Assembly (NCBI GenBank): GCA_964023275.1
Contig: OZ029916.1
Coordinates: forward strand, 18,120,150 to 18,184,149
Length of the DNA: 64,000 nucleotides
Direction: 5' to 3'
Source of the DNA: Norana najaformis
Taxonomy: Eukaryota; Annelida; Clitellata; Crassiclitellata; Hormogastridae
Positions 34,881-47,900 of this stretch are shown here, piece by piece; the stretch's first letter is position 1; the number at the start of each line of letters is the position of its first letter. The notes below the pieces were generated by a model. The model did not search any database and was not told where the DNA came from. It worked only from the letters and a program-made list of their open reading frames with translations. Position numbers and translations under genes: made by a program.

Positions 34881-35765
34881 GCGGAAGAGACAAACTGAGG
34901 AATACTAGCCGGAGCTCTGTATGTACCAGACCCTAGTATATTACAAGTACTAACTGAATCCCTTGATGCTTACCCTTCAATATGTGTTTATGTACATCAA
35001 GCTGGCAATCACTTCATACAAAAATGCAGAACAACTTGCACTCGTACATCACATCAATCAATATGTCAATCAGGATTCTGATTAGCCTTAAGTATATCAA
35101 TCAATTCATCATCCACAAATCAAATGAGCGTTGAAACAGATAAAGCACAGACTCTAGCAGATTCTAATAACTTGAACAAAACCTAATAAAGAAAACCAGC
35201 CAGAAAGATACACTGATTCAAAGTCAACCAGATTACACATAAGTTATTAACAAATTTGTCAAAGTCACTGTCAGAGTCACAGCCATGTCATTACATGACA
35301 TTAAACTGGAACTTGTTCAGAACAACTAACAAGAAATTATGTTTGGAACACAGACAGTGAGTGGTCTGTAGCATGCACAACATCAAACCAAACAAATACG
35401 AGCAAGAAGGCAGAACAGCTAGGTGCCTTGGTAATATACTGATTCCTAAATTTAGCCAAGACTGAAAACAATTTGTGGGCTGGCGAGACTAAACATGTTT
35501 TCATGGATGCACGGTGTCCTTAAACTTGAGTGTTTCACGAACTCAATGCACTGCAATATATGTTTTAAGTTTTAAATACATATAGTATATATATTTTACA
35601 TAATTGTTTTAAATGCATTTAATAGAATGCCTATTAATTAATTGTTGAAGTGCTGCGGTGCACACAGTCCTTTTCCAGTCTAAACCAATTTAATCCTTTC
35701 TATTCTAGCATAATATAATTGTAGCATTCACTCCTGTAAATAACTCCTTTATTTAGGTATTTTAG

Positions 35766-37200
35766 CAAATTATAATCGTAAGCTCAAGATTTCTACAGAG
35801 CCCAACGAAAGCTAAGTCACTGGAACCAGCTTATTCACAGGTGTCCAGTCAAAAAAAAATCGATAGGCAGGAAGGGTTTGGTTCCATGTGAAGATCCAAG
35901 AGTCAGCTAGGCACACAGTCAGATGGCTATGGTGGATAGTGTTTGGAACTGAACTGGAAAATGAGTCATGGGGAAAAGGAAGAATCAGGATAGGATTTGG
36001 GGAAAAGCAGTGTTTTCAGTTTTGAGTGAAAGACCTGTGTAAAGATTGAAAGGGGTGAAGTGTTGGTGAGTTCGTATGATGGGTCAGATACTTGTCATAA
36101 TTCTGAGGGGAGTTTATTCCAGAGGGGTGGGACAGCTATGGCTAAGGAGTGATTTCCAAATTCTAAGGATGGGGTGATGGGAAGGCAGAGAACTGCTACT
36201 GCTAGGGTGGAAGAGCAGCGAGTTGAATGGAGTGGTTGGACTGTAAATAACTGACGAAGATAGGAGAGTTGGAAGGACTGAAGTGTGTTGTAGATAAACG
36301 ATAGGACTTAGTACTCTATTTGTTCAGGTATTTTAAGACAGTGAAGTGATTTGAAAACAGAAGTGATGTGATGGTGTTCGAGGGTTTTGGTGACAGCACA
36401 AGCAACAGCATTCTGGATAGCCTGAAGGCTGTTTATTGGGCGGAGTCTGCGTTCAGGAATAGTGAATTGCAGCAGTTTAGCATGGACAATGGATGTGGCA
36501 ATGGCAGATACATTTTTGCAGTCAAGCATAAGGTGGATTCTGAGAAGTTCACGGATATGCATGAAGCAAGAGCAGGAGAGATGGGTGATATGATCAGAAA
36601 AGTTGAGGTTTGGTCGAAGATCACACCTAATTTGCAGACAGAAGAATTAATGTTAAAGGTGTGGGTGTAGGCAGAGTCCAGGCTGAGGGAGAAAGAGGGA
36701 GCTGGAATGTTCTTGAACTGGTCACATAGGCTTATAAGTATGAATTCGGTTTTGGATGGGTTCAAGCACAGGAGATTAGATGCCATCCAGGAGGAGATTT
36801 GTGCAACCATATGAAGAAGATGATCTATAGAGTCACTGAAGCAGTTCGGAAAGAAAGAGATGAATAGTTGGGTGTCATCAGCATAGAGGTCATGGTCAAC
36901 TGAGGTTGCATTAATGAGTGAACTGAATGGGGTAGTGTAGATGATAGACGTAAGAGGTCCAAGAACGGAGACTTGTGGAACTCTGCAAGGGCATGATTGG
37001 GCTTCGGCTTCGGATGTTTTACGGATGTTTCAATGGAGAAAGAGCATTAGGAGAGGTAGGACTGCATCCAGAGGAGAGCAGTGTCAGTAAAACCAAACCA
37101 GGTTGAAAGCCTTTGGATGAAGATGCATGATCAATGGTATTGAAGGCTGCTGAAGTATCTAGTTAGAAACAGGCCAATAGTCTGAGAGGATTTCTTTGTC
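35766..37200 (-). mobile_element. CR1/L2-like LINE with reverse transcriptase core
   Basis: The longest LINE copy, 5'-truncated near 37200. On the minus strand: LDTSAAFNTIDH at about 37165-37130; VPQVSVLGPLTSIIY at about 36985-36940; VDHDLYADDTQLFIS with the catalytic YADD at about 36905-36860; ISSWMASNLLCLNPSKTEFI, KLGVIFD and LNCCNSLFLNADS at 36800-36440; RLRPINSLQAIQNAVACAVT at about 36450. Then the HHITSVFKSLHCLKIP block and the 3' UTR with CTGTGAATAAGCTGGTTCC. The tail is TTACGATTATAA at 35766. Several frameshifts and stops make it inactive. It may be a source-family member of all 3' ends in this window. Confidence 0.9.
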
Positions 37201-37574
37201 AAGTGAGGGCTTCTTGAGCAGAAGGGTAACAAGATACTATTTTGGTAATAATTGGAACATGGACAGAAGCAAAGTCTTTCAGTAAGGAGGTAGGTATTAT
37301 TAAAATTAAAGCAGTTTAATTAAACCACACCTTTAAAATTAATGATATGCACCTTTTAAAATTAATGATTTGACACCTTAGTAATAAAATATCTATAGAA
37401 GAAAAGGCTTAGATACGTGGTCAGTCAGTGGCACTGCAGGCAAATGGAATTATACTAATTAGTTGACTGACTAGCAAATGTAAGCATCTATTTCAAGATG
37501 CCCTAAGATGTAACAAATTTCAAATTCAGTAACAAATATCTTTCACAAATTTCAACCTAAATATGGATTAACAA

Positions 37575-37883
37575 ATGTCATTATTTTTACTGTCAACAAC
37601 AAAAGGTCAACTGGAGGAGGAAATGGAAGTGAAGAGGACAAGTGAGAGGGAGAAACAGAAAGAAAGGGGATTTGCAAAAGAAGCAGCAGGACAGGACCAC
37701 TCAGAGAGGTATGGGAAGGGAAGGCTATATCCTACATACTATACCTTGGGCAGGAGAGTTGTGGAGGGGAGGAGAGCAAGAGGGAGAAATGGGGAAGCAA
37801 TACAGGATCTTCTCCAAGAGGGATATTCTGAACTAGCACACAGATGCTCTGCAAAAAGAAAGAACATTAATTATGGACTTTAA
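37575..37883 (+). CDS. Unrecognised 102-aa basic ORF
   Basis: An open frame starting MSLFLLSTTKGQLEEEMEVK, rich in Lys, Arg and Glu (EREKQKERGFAKEAAGQDHS, GRRVVEGRRARGRNGEA). It lies between two oppositely facing LINE copies. There are no recognisable domains and no splice evidence. It may be chance, a purine-rich strand artefact, or a fragment of a transposon ORF. Confidence 0.15.
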   Translation: MSLFLLSTTKGQLEEEMEVKRTSEREKQKERGFAKEAAGQDHSERYGKGRLYPTYYTLGRRVVEGRRARGRNGEAIQDLLQEGYSELAHRCSAKRKNINYGL

Positions 37884-38089
37884 AGAGACGTTCAAAGAAT
37901 TGGTCCACTGCAGTGGACAATTTTGTCTAAGTCAACTCAAAGGATTGGACAGAGTTTTGTGGAAAACTATAATCTGATGTAGTAGAAGTACACGTTAGTT
38001 TGAAGAAGTCGTCAGGATTACAATATGAGTATAAACTGGTCTAGCATTTGGACATTTGAACTCGAAATACTTTGGATATTTTATCTCTG

Positions 38090-38795
38090 AAGTTAAATGT
38101 CACTTTTCCTGAACACAGACTCCGCCCAATAAACAGCCTTCAAGCTATTCAGAATGCTGTTGCTCGTGCTGTCACCAAAACCCTCAAACATCAGCACATC
38201 ACTCCTGTTCTCAAATCACTTCACTGCCTTAAAATACCTAAACAAATAGAGTACTAAGTCCTATCATTTATCTACAATACACTTCAATACTCCCAATCCT
38301 CCTATCTTCGTCAGTTATTTACAATCCGACCACTCCTTTCAACCCGCTCCTCTTCTGCCCTAACAATTCTCCGCCTTCCCGTCACCTCATCCTTAAAATT
38401 TGGAAATCACTCTATAGCCATAGCTGCTCCACCCCTTTGGAATAAACTCCCACTGGAATTATGACAATTATCTTACCCATCATACGAACTCACCAAAACC
38501 TCACCCCTTGCAATCTCTGCACAGGTCTTTCACTTAAAACTGAAAACATTCTTCTTCTGCAGATCCTACTCTGATTCCTCTTCTTACTCTTATCTATATT
38601 GCTGATCCAATCCTAAACACCATCCACCTTAGCCATCTAACTGTCTGCCTGCCTGATTCGTGAATCTTCACCTGGAACCGATTCTGACTCTTCCTACCTA
38701 ATGATTTTGTTTTGACTAAACACCTGTGAATAAGCTGGTACTTGTGACTTATCTTTCGTTGGGCACTGCAGAAATCTTGAATTTTATGATTACAA
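38090..38795 (+). mobile_element. CR1/L2-like LINE 3' third
   Basis: FPEHRLRPINSLQAIQNAVA, then HQHITPVLKSLHCLKIPKQI, and then a proline- and serine-rich C-terminus and 3' UTR ending CTGTGAATAAGCTGGTACT...TTTTATGATTACAATA. The opposite orientation to 35766-37200 places the two copies head to head. Confidence 0.85.
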
Positions 38796-38799
38796 TAAA

Positions 38800-41700
38800 T
38801 ATTACACCATGTACATACACATGGTATAGCTAAAAGGGAAGATCATTCCTTCTTTCAGGAAGTTCTACTTCTAATAATCAACCCGATGACTGGCTATATC
38901 TGAGTTCTTGCGTCATCTAGATTAATCAAACCAAGGATACAACTTAAGGCATTCCATGTGGAACTTATCAGAACTGATGGAAGAAACCCTTATGCAACAG
39001 AACCTCTCGCAAAGGGAATCTGATAACTGCCTCAGACAAGAATATAAGCACAGTATACTTAATTAATCACTGCTGAATAGGTAAATAGCGTTATTATATG
39101 ATGCATATTTAACCTGATTGATAATTTCTCAAATTCTATCGAAAGACTGATGTCTTCAAGCATATGGTTCCTCTTAATGTAGACTGAACTGTCACTGCCT
39201 AATAAGAAGAAGGATAAGTATAATGCTAGGCTAATCTTAGAAGCAAATAATTCAAATATTCAAACAAAATTGCACAATAACATGATACAAATTGATTATC
39301 AGGACATGCAGAGAAATACAGGAATAAAAGGAGGGAAGGAAGGACTGCCAACCATAGGAAAACAGATGAACAGGAAAATAGACACATGCTGAAAAATACA
39401 GATAAGCTAACGAATACAACATATAGAATACAGACAGAGATAAATGCAGACAGATAGACAGACAATTGGCAGATATAGGCAGACACACAGACAGACAGGT
39501 GGGCTGGCAGTCAGACAAGCAGGCATAGAAATACTGAAAACTGTTCCTTTTTCACAAATGGTCTTTGTATAAATGCATCGTTGGTTTGGGACATATGTTA
39601 AGCAGAGTGAAAATAATAAGCCGAGTTTCTGCCATAGCTCTGATCACAGCACGAGATCAACAACAAATGGAATAACATAAAATGAAATGGAAATAAGTTG
39701 GGAGAAGATGAAAGCCAGCAAATTTATCTTTGGCAAATCCTAGAAAATTGAACAGACCAAGGTAATGAAAAACTATGCAGTTGACAGCCTGTATCCGAGA
39801 TGTCAAACCCACATGTTCTGTTGACTCATCCTCTCAGACCAAAAAACAAATATTATCTCACTTTTAAACGTCAACTTTTTCTTATGTGTTAAGAAATTTC
39901 TAACCAACTTTTTCCACTGATGTATGTCGCATCAAACACTTACATCCAGTGGAAAGCACCTTTGGAAAATCAACTTACACGCTGTCTGAACAGTGTCCAG
40001 AAGGTCAACTCATAAAGAGAGAGCATACTGGACCCTAGAGGCAAATGCATTGAGAAGAGTACAAGCTGGATAAGATAACCAAGCCGTAAACCTAACAAGA
40101 GAGAGATAGAGAGCATACGAAAACAACCTGGAAATGATAATCCAAAACCCACTGCCACCGAGAGAGTGCACAGGGCACAATACAAGGGTAAGAATGCCAC
40201 CTGGAATAGATAACCTACAACAGCCAGAACATTTAGAAATTAAACAGCTGCACATGGTTAATCTATCGAATCTACCAGTGCATCAGCTGAGGCCTAAGAA
40301 TTAATGAAACAACATCACCATTCGAAGACAGGGTATAATCAACCTTGACCTTTTTAAAGTGCTCAAAAATGCAACTGTCTACCACATGTTTACTGCTATC
40401 AACATTTTACCACCTTGGTAAAATAACAAGGCTGCAAAAGCTGGTTATGACTTCTTACTTTTGCTACAATATGCAAACAACATTGTCTGATAGTTCTTGC
40501 TAGGATAAAAGTCCAACTTACTAGGCTATAACTTCTTTGGAGTGAATTTGTTGACCAACCGTTACTCTGACTAGGCTACAACTACACTAATTTGGCAACA
40601 ACAATGGACAGTTGCATTCACTATTACACAAAGTCTAACAGTATCTATTAGTAGGACACACAGTCAATGGCCACATTCTAATAAATTCCTATCTTCTACA
40701 CAGAATTACATAATTTCATGAATGTGAATATAATACCATGATAAACATCAACAGCAAAGACATTTCCTACACGAAAACCAATTAATTCTGACATTTATCA
40801 CGGGGATCTCGTTCAATACCCATCTCAGAGACCACAAAAATGACCCATCTGTATATCTTGCTGAAAAGCAAGCGCCGTGGTCAACAAATTCACCCATCAA
40901 AAGCCTCTCCTCCAAATTTCCTGCCACAAGACAAACCAAAACCCCGGAGACATTTTGCACCCATACAGACATTTACAACCATGGACAATGCAAAACTGTC
41001 CCACTACTTGCCCAACTCATCTGCTGGCTAGCAACCGTCAAAAACGTTCAAATATTGAATTTTCAGTGAAGGTCATCAAAGCATGGATCGCTCACAATAG
41101 TCGTAGTATTCATTTCTGGATGATAATAAATACTGTCAAAGGAGTTTTTGCATGCACTTCAGAAAAGCAGAGCAACTAAATGCTTTAACAGTAAAACTAA
41201 CAAGGTCACAAAGTACAGAGCATATTTACTAAGTATGCATTATCTGATTCGGTATATATTATTCACATCAGCTGCCACAAGCACTCCCCAGTAATGTGCT
41301 ATATGCCCAAGCACAATTCCTGTGAAATAATGTGGAACTGCCACCAGATAATGTGGTTCTGCCATAAAAGCACTCAGACACATACACACATGAATCAATA
41401 CATGCATACAGACATATATACTATATCAGTTTTCTGCTGAACAAAATCTTTTCATATGTTAAAAGGCTAAGTCATCATTCATAAATTGTTGCAATACATG
41501 TAACTCTGTTGTCATCATCATCATCTACTGTAATATTTCTCACAATTTCCACCAATCACAACTTTATCTTCATCTGCACTTTGCATACCTAACTTCCTCA
41601 GCAGCTCCAACCCTAAAAGTCTGACCTGTCAACATAAGCTCCCATCAACACACGCTGTGCCGGGTATCAACCACCTCACTTCATTAGAATGCATTTGCAA

Positions 41701-42110
41701 CAACGACTGGTTTCCTGGATGAGATGCGGATAACCGCCACACAGGGATGGAAGGGATTACTAGATAATCAGATAAATGCAGCAGATGCCACATTGATGTC
41801 CAGTGCCCACAAGGAAGTAAACCACAGCAGTATAAGCGGCAGCTGCAGCAGCAGTCATGGATACCTATGCGGCAAGATGGTCTAACGAAACAGGAATCAC
41901 ATCCTGGATGCAGACTATGTTAATGATGAAAATGTCATGTTTGCCCTACGTGCCCCATTATTTTCCAGCAACTGCTAATTCAAGGCAACCACACATGCGC
42001 TAAATGGCAAGGCAAACTTCACGGCTTTGGAGCAGATCTCTTCTGCACACAAGCACACACAAACTGCACCAATACATAAGCACAGACATGAAATTTTGAC
42101 TCTGCTACTC
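38800..42110. other. No gene recognised
   Basis: AT-rich DNA with an (AGAC)n-like tract at about 39425-39530 and some TCATCATCATC near 41510. No splice-bounded conserved peptide was found on either strand. Confidence 0.55.
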
Positions 42111-42119
42111 TGTGTGCTT

Positions 42120-42560
42120 GTGTAGTTACTCGGGTGGTGTCAGTCCCAAGCCTAGGTAAAGGCGAAGGGTGACGCTAATCGTAGTCATTATGACATAGCT
42201 TCATCATCATCATCATGATCCATGGGCCGAGAGCCCGTAGGCGTCATTGCATTGGATTTCCTTCGTCTGTTTCCTTTATGAACGGAGTATCTGCACCCAT
42301 CCGTTCGACCCTTGCACTTCTCTATGAAATGAGTTCCAGGCTTGGGACTGGCTCTGATATCCTTGTGGCACCAGAGGCGGCGTTGCCGCCCACGTTAGCC
42401 AGCTGTTTCAGGGTTCCTGCTGAGCCTGTCCACCTTGCCTAGCGCCCTAGGTGGTACCTCGGCCAAGACCTTCACCACTGATGGCATAGCCTCAGCAGGC
42501 ATTCCCTTACTTGACTGTTTTCACCCCCTCACCACGTTGAGGTGCGAGTATAGTATATAT
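42120..42560. mobile_element. Unclassified repeat, retroelement-end-like
   Basis: A GC-richer block with GTCAGTCCCAAGCCTAGGTA, GATCCATGGGCCGAGAGCCC, GTGGTACCTCGGCCAAGACC, GATGGCATAGCCTCAGCAGG and CCCTCACCACGTTGAGGTGC. The last phrases resemble non-coding termini of LINEs seen in other invertebrates. No ORF is convincing. The family is not assigned. Confidence 0.45.
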
Positions 42561-42744
42561 GAGTGACATAGCTTCAATAAACAGAAACTACTGGTACTAC
42601 TACGTGAAATTAAACAAAAAGAAAAGTGCACAAAATGCATAACCAAATGATGTACATGTATGCAGACAAATCCACACAATCACACATCTACTGCCTTCTA
42701 TCATTGTCAATTGTCCCTACTCTGCTTGCTTAGGCTCTTTATCG

Positions 42745-43165
42745 TACACCTGCATCTGTCGAAGACAAAGGAATGTCTCTGTGGAAGACAAGACAATGTA
42801 TGAAGAAACAGCATCTCAGTAAAAGACAAGACAGTTATACTTACGGATGAACAACAGAATGCCACAATGGAATACAAGACAATGAAAACAAAGCAGCATT
42901 TTGTTCAGTACAAAAGGCAAAACAACATTGTTCTTAGAATGTCTCTTTGGATGCAGACAATGCAGACAAAACAGCATCTCAGTGTAAGACAAGACAATGG
43001 CAATATGGCAGAAAATGCACTCTATGGAAGATAAGACAACATCTAAAAATATAAAAAGATGTATCTGTAGAAGACAAGACAATGCCTTGTGGAAGACAAA
43101 AGAATGTCTTACTGGAACACAAGGCAATATCCATTTGGAATACAAGCAAGGATGCTCCATGAAAG
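42745..43165. repeat. Degenerate AGACAAGACAATG minisatellite
   Basis: About a dozen diverged units, each around 30 bases, of the form GTGGAAGACAAGACAATGTC, sometimes with GCATCTCAGT spacers. It creates artefactual open frames on the minus strand. Confidence 0.8.
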
Positions 43166-43310
43166 ACAACACTTCTATGACTCCACAACACACAACTGGC
43201 CAAGGAAAAACATTCATCAGACACAGGTGTTTTAATCAAGGCTGTGGTGTTTAGCACCTTCACTCAAATTAACAATCAGGTTTTCATAATGAATTTTTAA
43301 AGGCAGCCAG

Positions 43311-44155
43311 TTCAATCTAATCCGATCCAATTGGAAAAAATGGATCGGGTCTGATCAGGCCAGTAGTAAGAGGAACACATGTTCTACTTCGCCTCCCAAA
43401 TGATTGTGCCTTTAAAAATTTAATAAAAATAATAATAGTAACATAATTATTGCCATCACTTTCCATGGCACGTTTTCTATGTTGCAGAGGACGACACCTG
43501 ATTTCCCAGAAACCCTTCAACAGCTCCTAGAGTAATTGTTCCTGAGGGATTACGCTTAACTCAGGCAAAAAAATAATAATAAAACGGTACTTTTGCCCCA
43601 CCAGATCTTGACGGTTTCTGATCGTCCCAGAATTTGTCATCCTCCAGAGAATTTTTTAAATCCTGAGGGATCATATATTCCTCATGTAAAAAAATAATAA
43701 AATCTTCAATCTAATCTTCACCTAAAGATCCAACATTAACACTTCAGCATAACTGATTTAGTGGTCATCAGAATTCGAGAAGATGCAGGTTATCAGTCTC
43801 TTTTGAAAGAAATTATTAGTATTGTTATAATCAAATTTACCTCGGGCTAAAAAATTATGTTATTATCTTTATTATTATATATAGACACACGAATATAATT
43901 ACACACATATATATCTGAAAGCCGAAGTAACCACATGAAGTTATGATTGCTTCTAGCGGTCACATAATGATGGTGATTAAAAACACTCACTTTGTTGCGG
44001 TCAGTCAGGTTCAGTCAGCCTGACATTGATCATTTCCCAGCTGAGTTTTTTCCTATCATACACTGACCTGATCTGATCCAATATGACCTGATCCAATATG
44101 ACTAGAAAAATCACATAGGATCAGGTTGGATTGGACTGGATTGGGTCGACTTGGT
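43311..44155. mobile_element. Possible foldback or MITE-like element
   Basis: The left edge TTCAATCTAATCCGATCCAA...GGATCGGGTCTGATCAGG is mirrored at the right edge, whose reverse complement reads CCAATCCAGTCCAATCCAAC...GGATCAGATCAGG. Both arms are built from GATCC/GGATC words. The interior has no ORF and shows two diverged copies of a TCCTGAGGGAT...AAAAAAATAATAA phrase (about 43540-43590 and 43660-43705). No clear target duplication. Confidence 0.45.
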
Positions 44156-44841
44156 GTATGGTCGTTTTAAGAGACTGTCAAAGACCTCCATTCCAAACAC
44201 AGCACCCACAGATATGCCTGCACTCTCCTACTCATTTGAATACAAGATTTGCGCATTTGTCATGTTGCCTGGATCACCAAACCTTAATACTCACAATGTG
44301 CATGATTGATACTGGACAGAAATTCCCTGTTGCAACTTAGAATTTCCTGTTCCCTCAATAAGTGGAATTCAGCAGACATAAAGCAGATGAAGCAGACACC
44401 ATGGTGTAAACTGACAAACATCATCAGTCATGCACTTTGATGCATTGCCTTGCACTTAGAACCGAAGAAAGCAGAGGCAAATGCTTATGTTACTTTACGT
44501 CCGATGACTAAACGCCAAGTTCTTGAGGCCCCTGATGGCAATACTTCCCGATACCAGAGTGAACTCGGCAGTCAGCTACAAACAGCATCTGCAGATCAAT
44601 GCTTCGAGACAATACGCCCATCAGCAGGATTTGATTTATCACCGTTAACTTTCATAGTTACTGCTGGTGGTGGTGGTGGTAGGGTGGTTGTGGAGGTTCA
44701 GATGGTCTCGCATTTGCTGTTGATTCTGTGGCTTTGGTTAAGTTTACCTCTGCAGCTCATGTCACTGTCGGTGTATTTGTTCATCATTAACGTTAGGTCC
44801 ACTGATACGATCCAAGTAACGATCTTCTTTCACCAACTCCT

Positions 44842-44960
44842 CCGTTTCCTCATCATCATCATCATCATCGTCACAAACAACACTGTATTCAACATCATCT
44901 TTTGCTACCATCTGCATCTTTCTCATCAATCTCATCACCATGATGATTATCAGTGATTTG
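44842..44960. repeat. (CAT)n-rich tract
   Basis: ATCATCATCATCATCATCGTC and nearby CATC words. On the minus strand it reads as an acidic Asp run. Confidence 0.8.
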
Positions 44961-44999
44961 AAATACAATGCTTTACTTACAGTCACATTGCTAGTTAAT

Positions 45000-47900
45000 G
45001 GTGCAATTCAATTAAAATTTTGTTTTATACAAACACTAATTATGCCAGCTACTGTTTTAATTGATATCATCATTATCAGACATTTACGCACTTTTTATGT
45101 GATCTTAGTATTAAACAAAAACAAGACACACCATATTTTTAATCATCCACTCAATAACAGCTGAACTGCCCAATGTCCCTAACAATAGCTCAGAGGTGAG
45201 GCGCACTTTTAAGTTCAGGCACAATGATGCACCCAAAATCAATCTTTTCTGGATCTAAGTGATAAATACTCCAAAGCCAGACTGGTTCCCTAACATCCCT
45301 TGATACCGGAAAAATCGGATTTAAACCTGTCACTGCTGTCATCTGTCACTAAACAGTAAGTATGCTGAATGGCTGCTTAAGCATTGTCACTTAGCATTGA
45401 ATAGTCAGGTGAGGCACAAAAACTTAGCATTGAAGATCTCAAGAAGCTTAAACTGAACTCACACTTTCAAAGAAAATTGCAACCACAATACCGATACTTA
45501 GATTTAATGTCATCAAATCCCACTGAATCAAGAATGGAGGAACTTTATGCCAGTTTAATTAATTGAAATCCTAGCTGTTTTGTTATTAATACTTTTCTAG
45601 GAAACTTCTGACTAATGGAAAAGCAACATATTATTAGGGGCAGTGCAAATGGCTAGGGTGGAACATCAAGGGGTTAAAAGGAAATTCCTCCCTCTAGTTC
45701 AGACTACCTCCTGTTTTGCTTATGTCTGTAGGTCTTCTTCCCATCTTCAACCACAAACCGCCCTCTCGACTACATACATCAGGATACACAACCAAATTAC
45801 TCCGCACTCTGTATACAGTAAGTAGTCATCAAAGTCAAGAATTTGCTTTATAAACTAAAAGACTAACAGAACACTGCTGCCGCAGACGATTATTCTGGAA
45901 GGTCTATTGCTCTATTGCTCTCAGTTAACTACCTGCTACCAACCTTTTGTGGAAACTAATTATTTTTAAAAATTAGTAATGTACAACAGTAACTGGTTAT
46001 TTTTGTATGTACAAAATAGCAGTAACACAAACATTTAGTTACACATATGTAACTGTAAAAATTACTATGGTAGTGTTGTTTATGCAAACAGACAGTGCAG
46101 TGATTATTACTCAATCATTTAAATCCTGGACATTTATATTCCTTGGTGACTATGCATTTCCACAGATCTTGCTTTTGTGCCTGAAATCCTTCATTTCACT
46201 GATTTCATTAATAAATTAGCCGGCAGTGTAAATCCATACAAAGCTTTTGATACTTGTTCATGAAAGATTGTGTTATTTTTAAACTAAGCTGGCAGAAATG
46301 TAATGGTGAATAGTAAGTAACCTTCGCCTGCCCCTGGCAAAATTTCTTAGTACACCATTCCTCAACAGCAGTTTCAATCTCTGATATGACATTCAATGAC
46401 CTGATTAGCCCAATTCGTATGCTGTATTGTTGGATGGAACATACAGAATGCATAAAAATCCCAGTCCTATATTGAAATTTATGCTAAGCTCAAATATTCA
46501 TATTCAAGTTGACCTGCCACATGTTCACCAAATGGTGTTCTGCATAAAACTTTGCAAATTTAAGTTTATTTAGAAATTGTTGTTTACACCTTTAACTTTA
46601 TTTAAAGATCTTATAATCTGCATAATTTTATTTGTTGTTGTTTATTTACACTGTATAACCATATTTTAGATGTGAAAATCATTTCAGTTCTAATTCTTAT
46701 TTAATTCTGTTACACAAATTATATTTTAAATTTATCAGTCAAAGTGAATGTTGCTTAGTCAGCAATGTTTGAGTGCATGTTTGCAGAGCGAGTTTCAATG
46801 AGTCATCAGATTATTGACTTGTCTTTCCACACACTGATCATTGCTTGGGATGCATGGCACATGCGGTGGGGATGGTGACTGGCTGGCAAAGACCTGCGGG
46901 CAGGAGGGCTGAATTTGCAGTAATCATTGCTGACAGGTATTTTATCGCATTGCCACTTGCACTGGGCGGCATCAGGCCTGTGTTGTGTTCAGTCAGCAGG
47001 TTTTGCAAAACTCATGATTGCATACTATCAAGAGGATGGTCTAAACCAGTATGTTTGTCTAAACCGGTCTGCTGTTTTGGCAGGAAATGGCCTATATAAG
47101 CAAATATGAAGATTTTGTAAGAGAGCACAAAGATTTGTAGCACTTGTTCTGTTGTGTGCAAAGTTGAAAGTCTGAGTTACAACAACAAGTATGCCAACAG
47201 ATCTGTGCATCTGACGATTCAAGTACTGTTGTGGTTGTTTCCATTAAACAATAGTAATTTAACTGTTCAAGTAATTATAATTTCTAAAATCAAAGACTGC
47301 GTGTCTTTATTTGAGTTAATGCTACTCTATGAAATGGGTGAGTTGATGGTTTGAAGCCCAGTCACTGACAACTGACAAATAATATACTAAAATTATATTT
47401 AAATTTATCTATTATTAAATAATACTCATTCTGGTTCTTATTAGTTCTTCATGAATAATTTTACTTTTTATTTAATTTTTATTTCATTCTTGTTCAATTA
47501 AGGGCAAAATTAAACCTTCTGCATTTTGTTTGAGAGACAATCATGCGGACAACTGAATTTTAAATAAAAGATTAAAAATGCAAGTTATCACTTAATTTTG
47601 ATGATTCAACCATTGCCATAGGACTTTTCACTGTAATCATGTCAAAAATGAAATTCCATGATATCAACATCCTATATTTTAAATTTAAAAAAATTTAATT
47701 ACATGGCTCAGACCAACTAAATCCTTTTAATTTGGATTGCAAAACTTTGGCACTTCATGCGATTTTGCAGGTGGGTAGAAGTAATTTTTACAAACTGTCA
47801 TATACACATGTTCTGTGTTTCAAAATTTTGGATTTGGTCATTCTTGTCTGTACAGTATTTCCTCACCATCTTCTTCTTTCATGCTAACATTTTTGCAAGG

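Noticed and set aside
42816-43217. 133-aa minus-strand ORF with many Cys and His
   Set aside because: Generated by a degenerate AGACAATG minisatellite.
44762-44986. Minus-strand ORF with a run of seven Asp (VEYSVVCDDDDDDDEETEEL)
   Set aside because: It looks protein-like, but the Asp run is a (CAT)n microsatellite and I found no acceptor that would make it an exon.
46845-47099. 84-aa ORF followed by a TATA-like CCTATATAAGC
   Set aside because: The ORF has no recognisable homology and lies upstream of the TATA-like box rather than downstream; there is no supporting exon structure.
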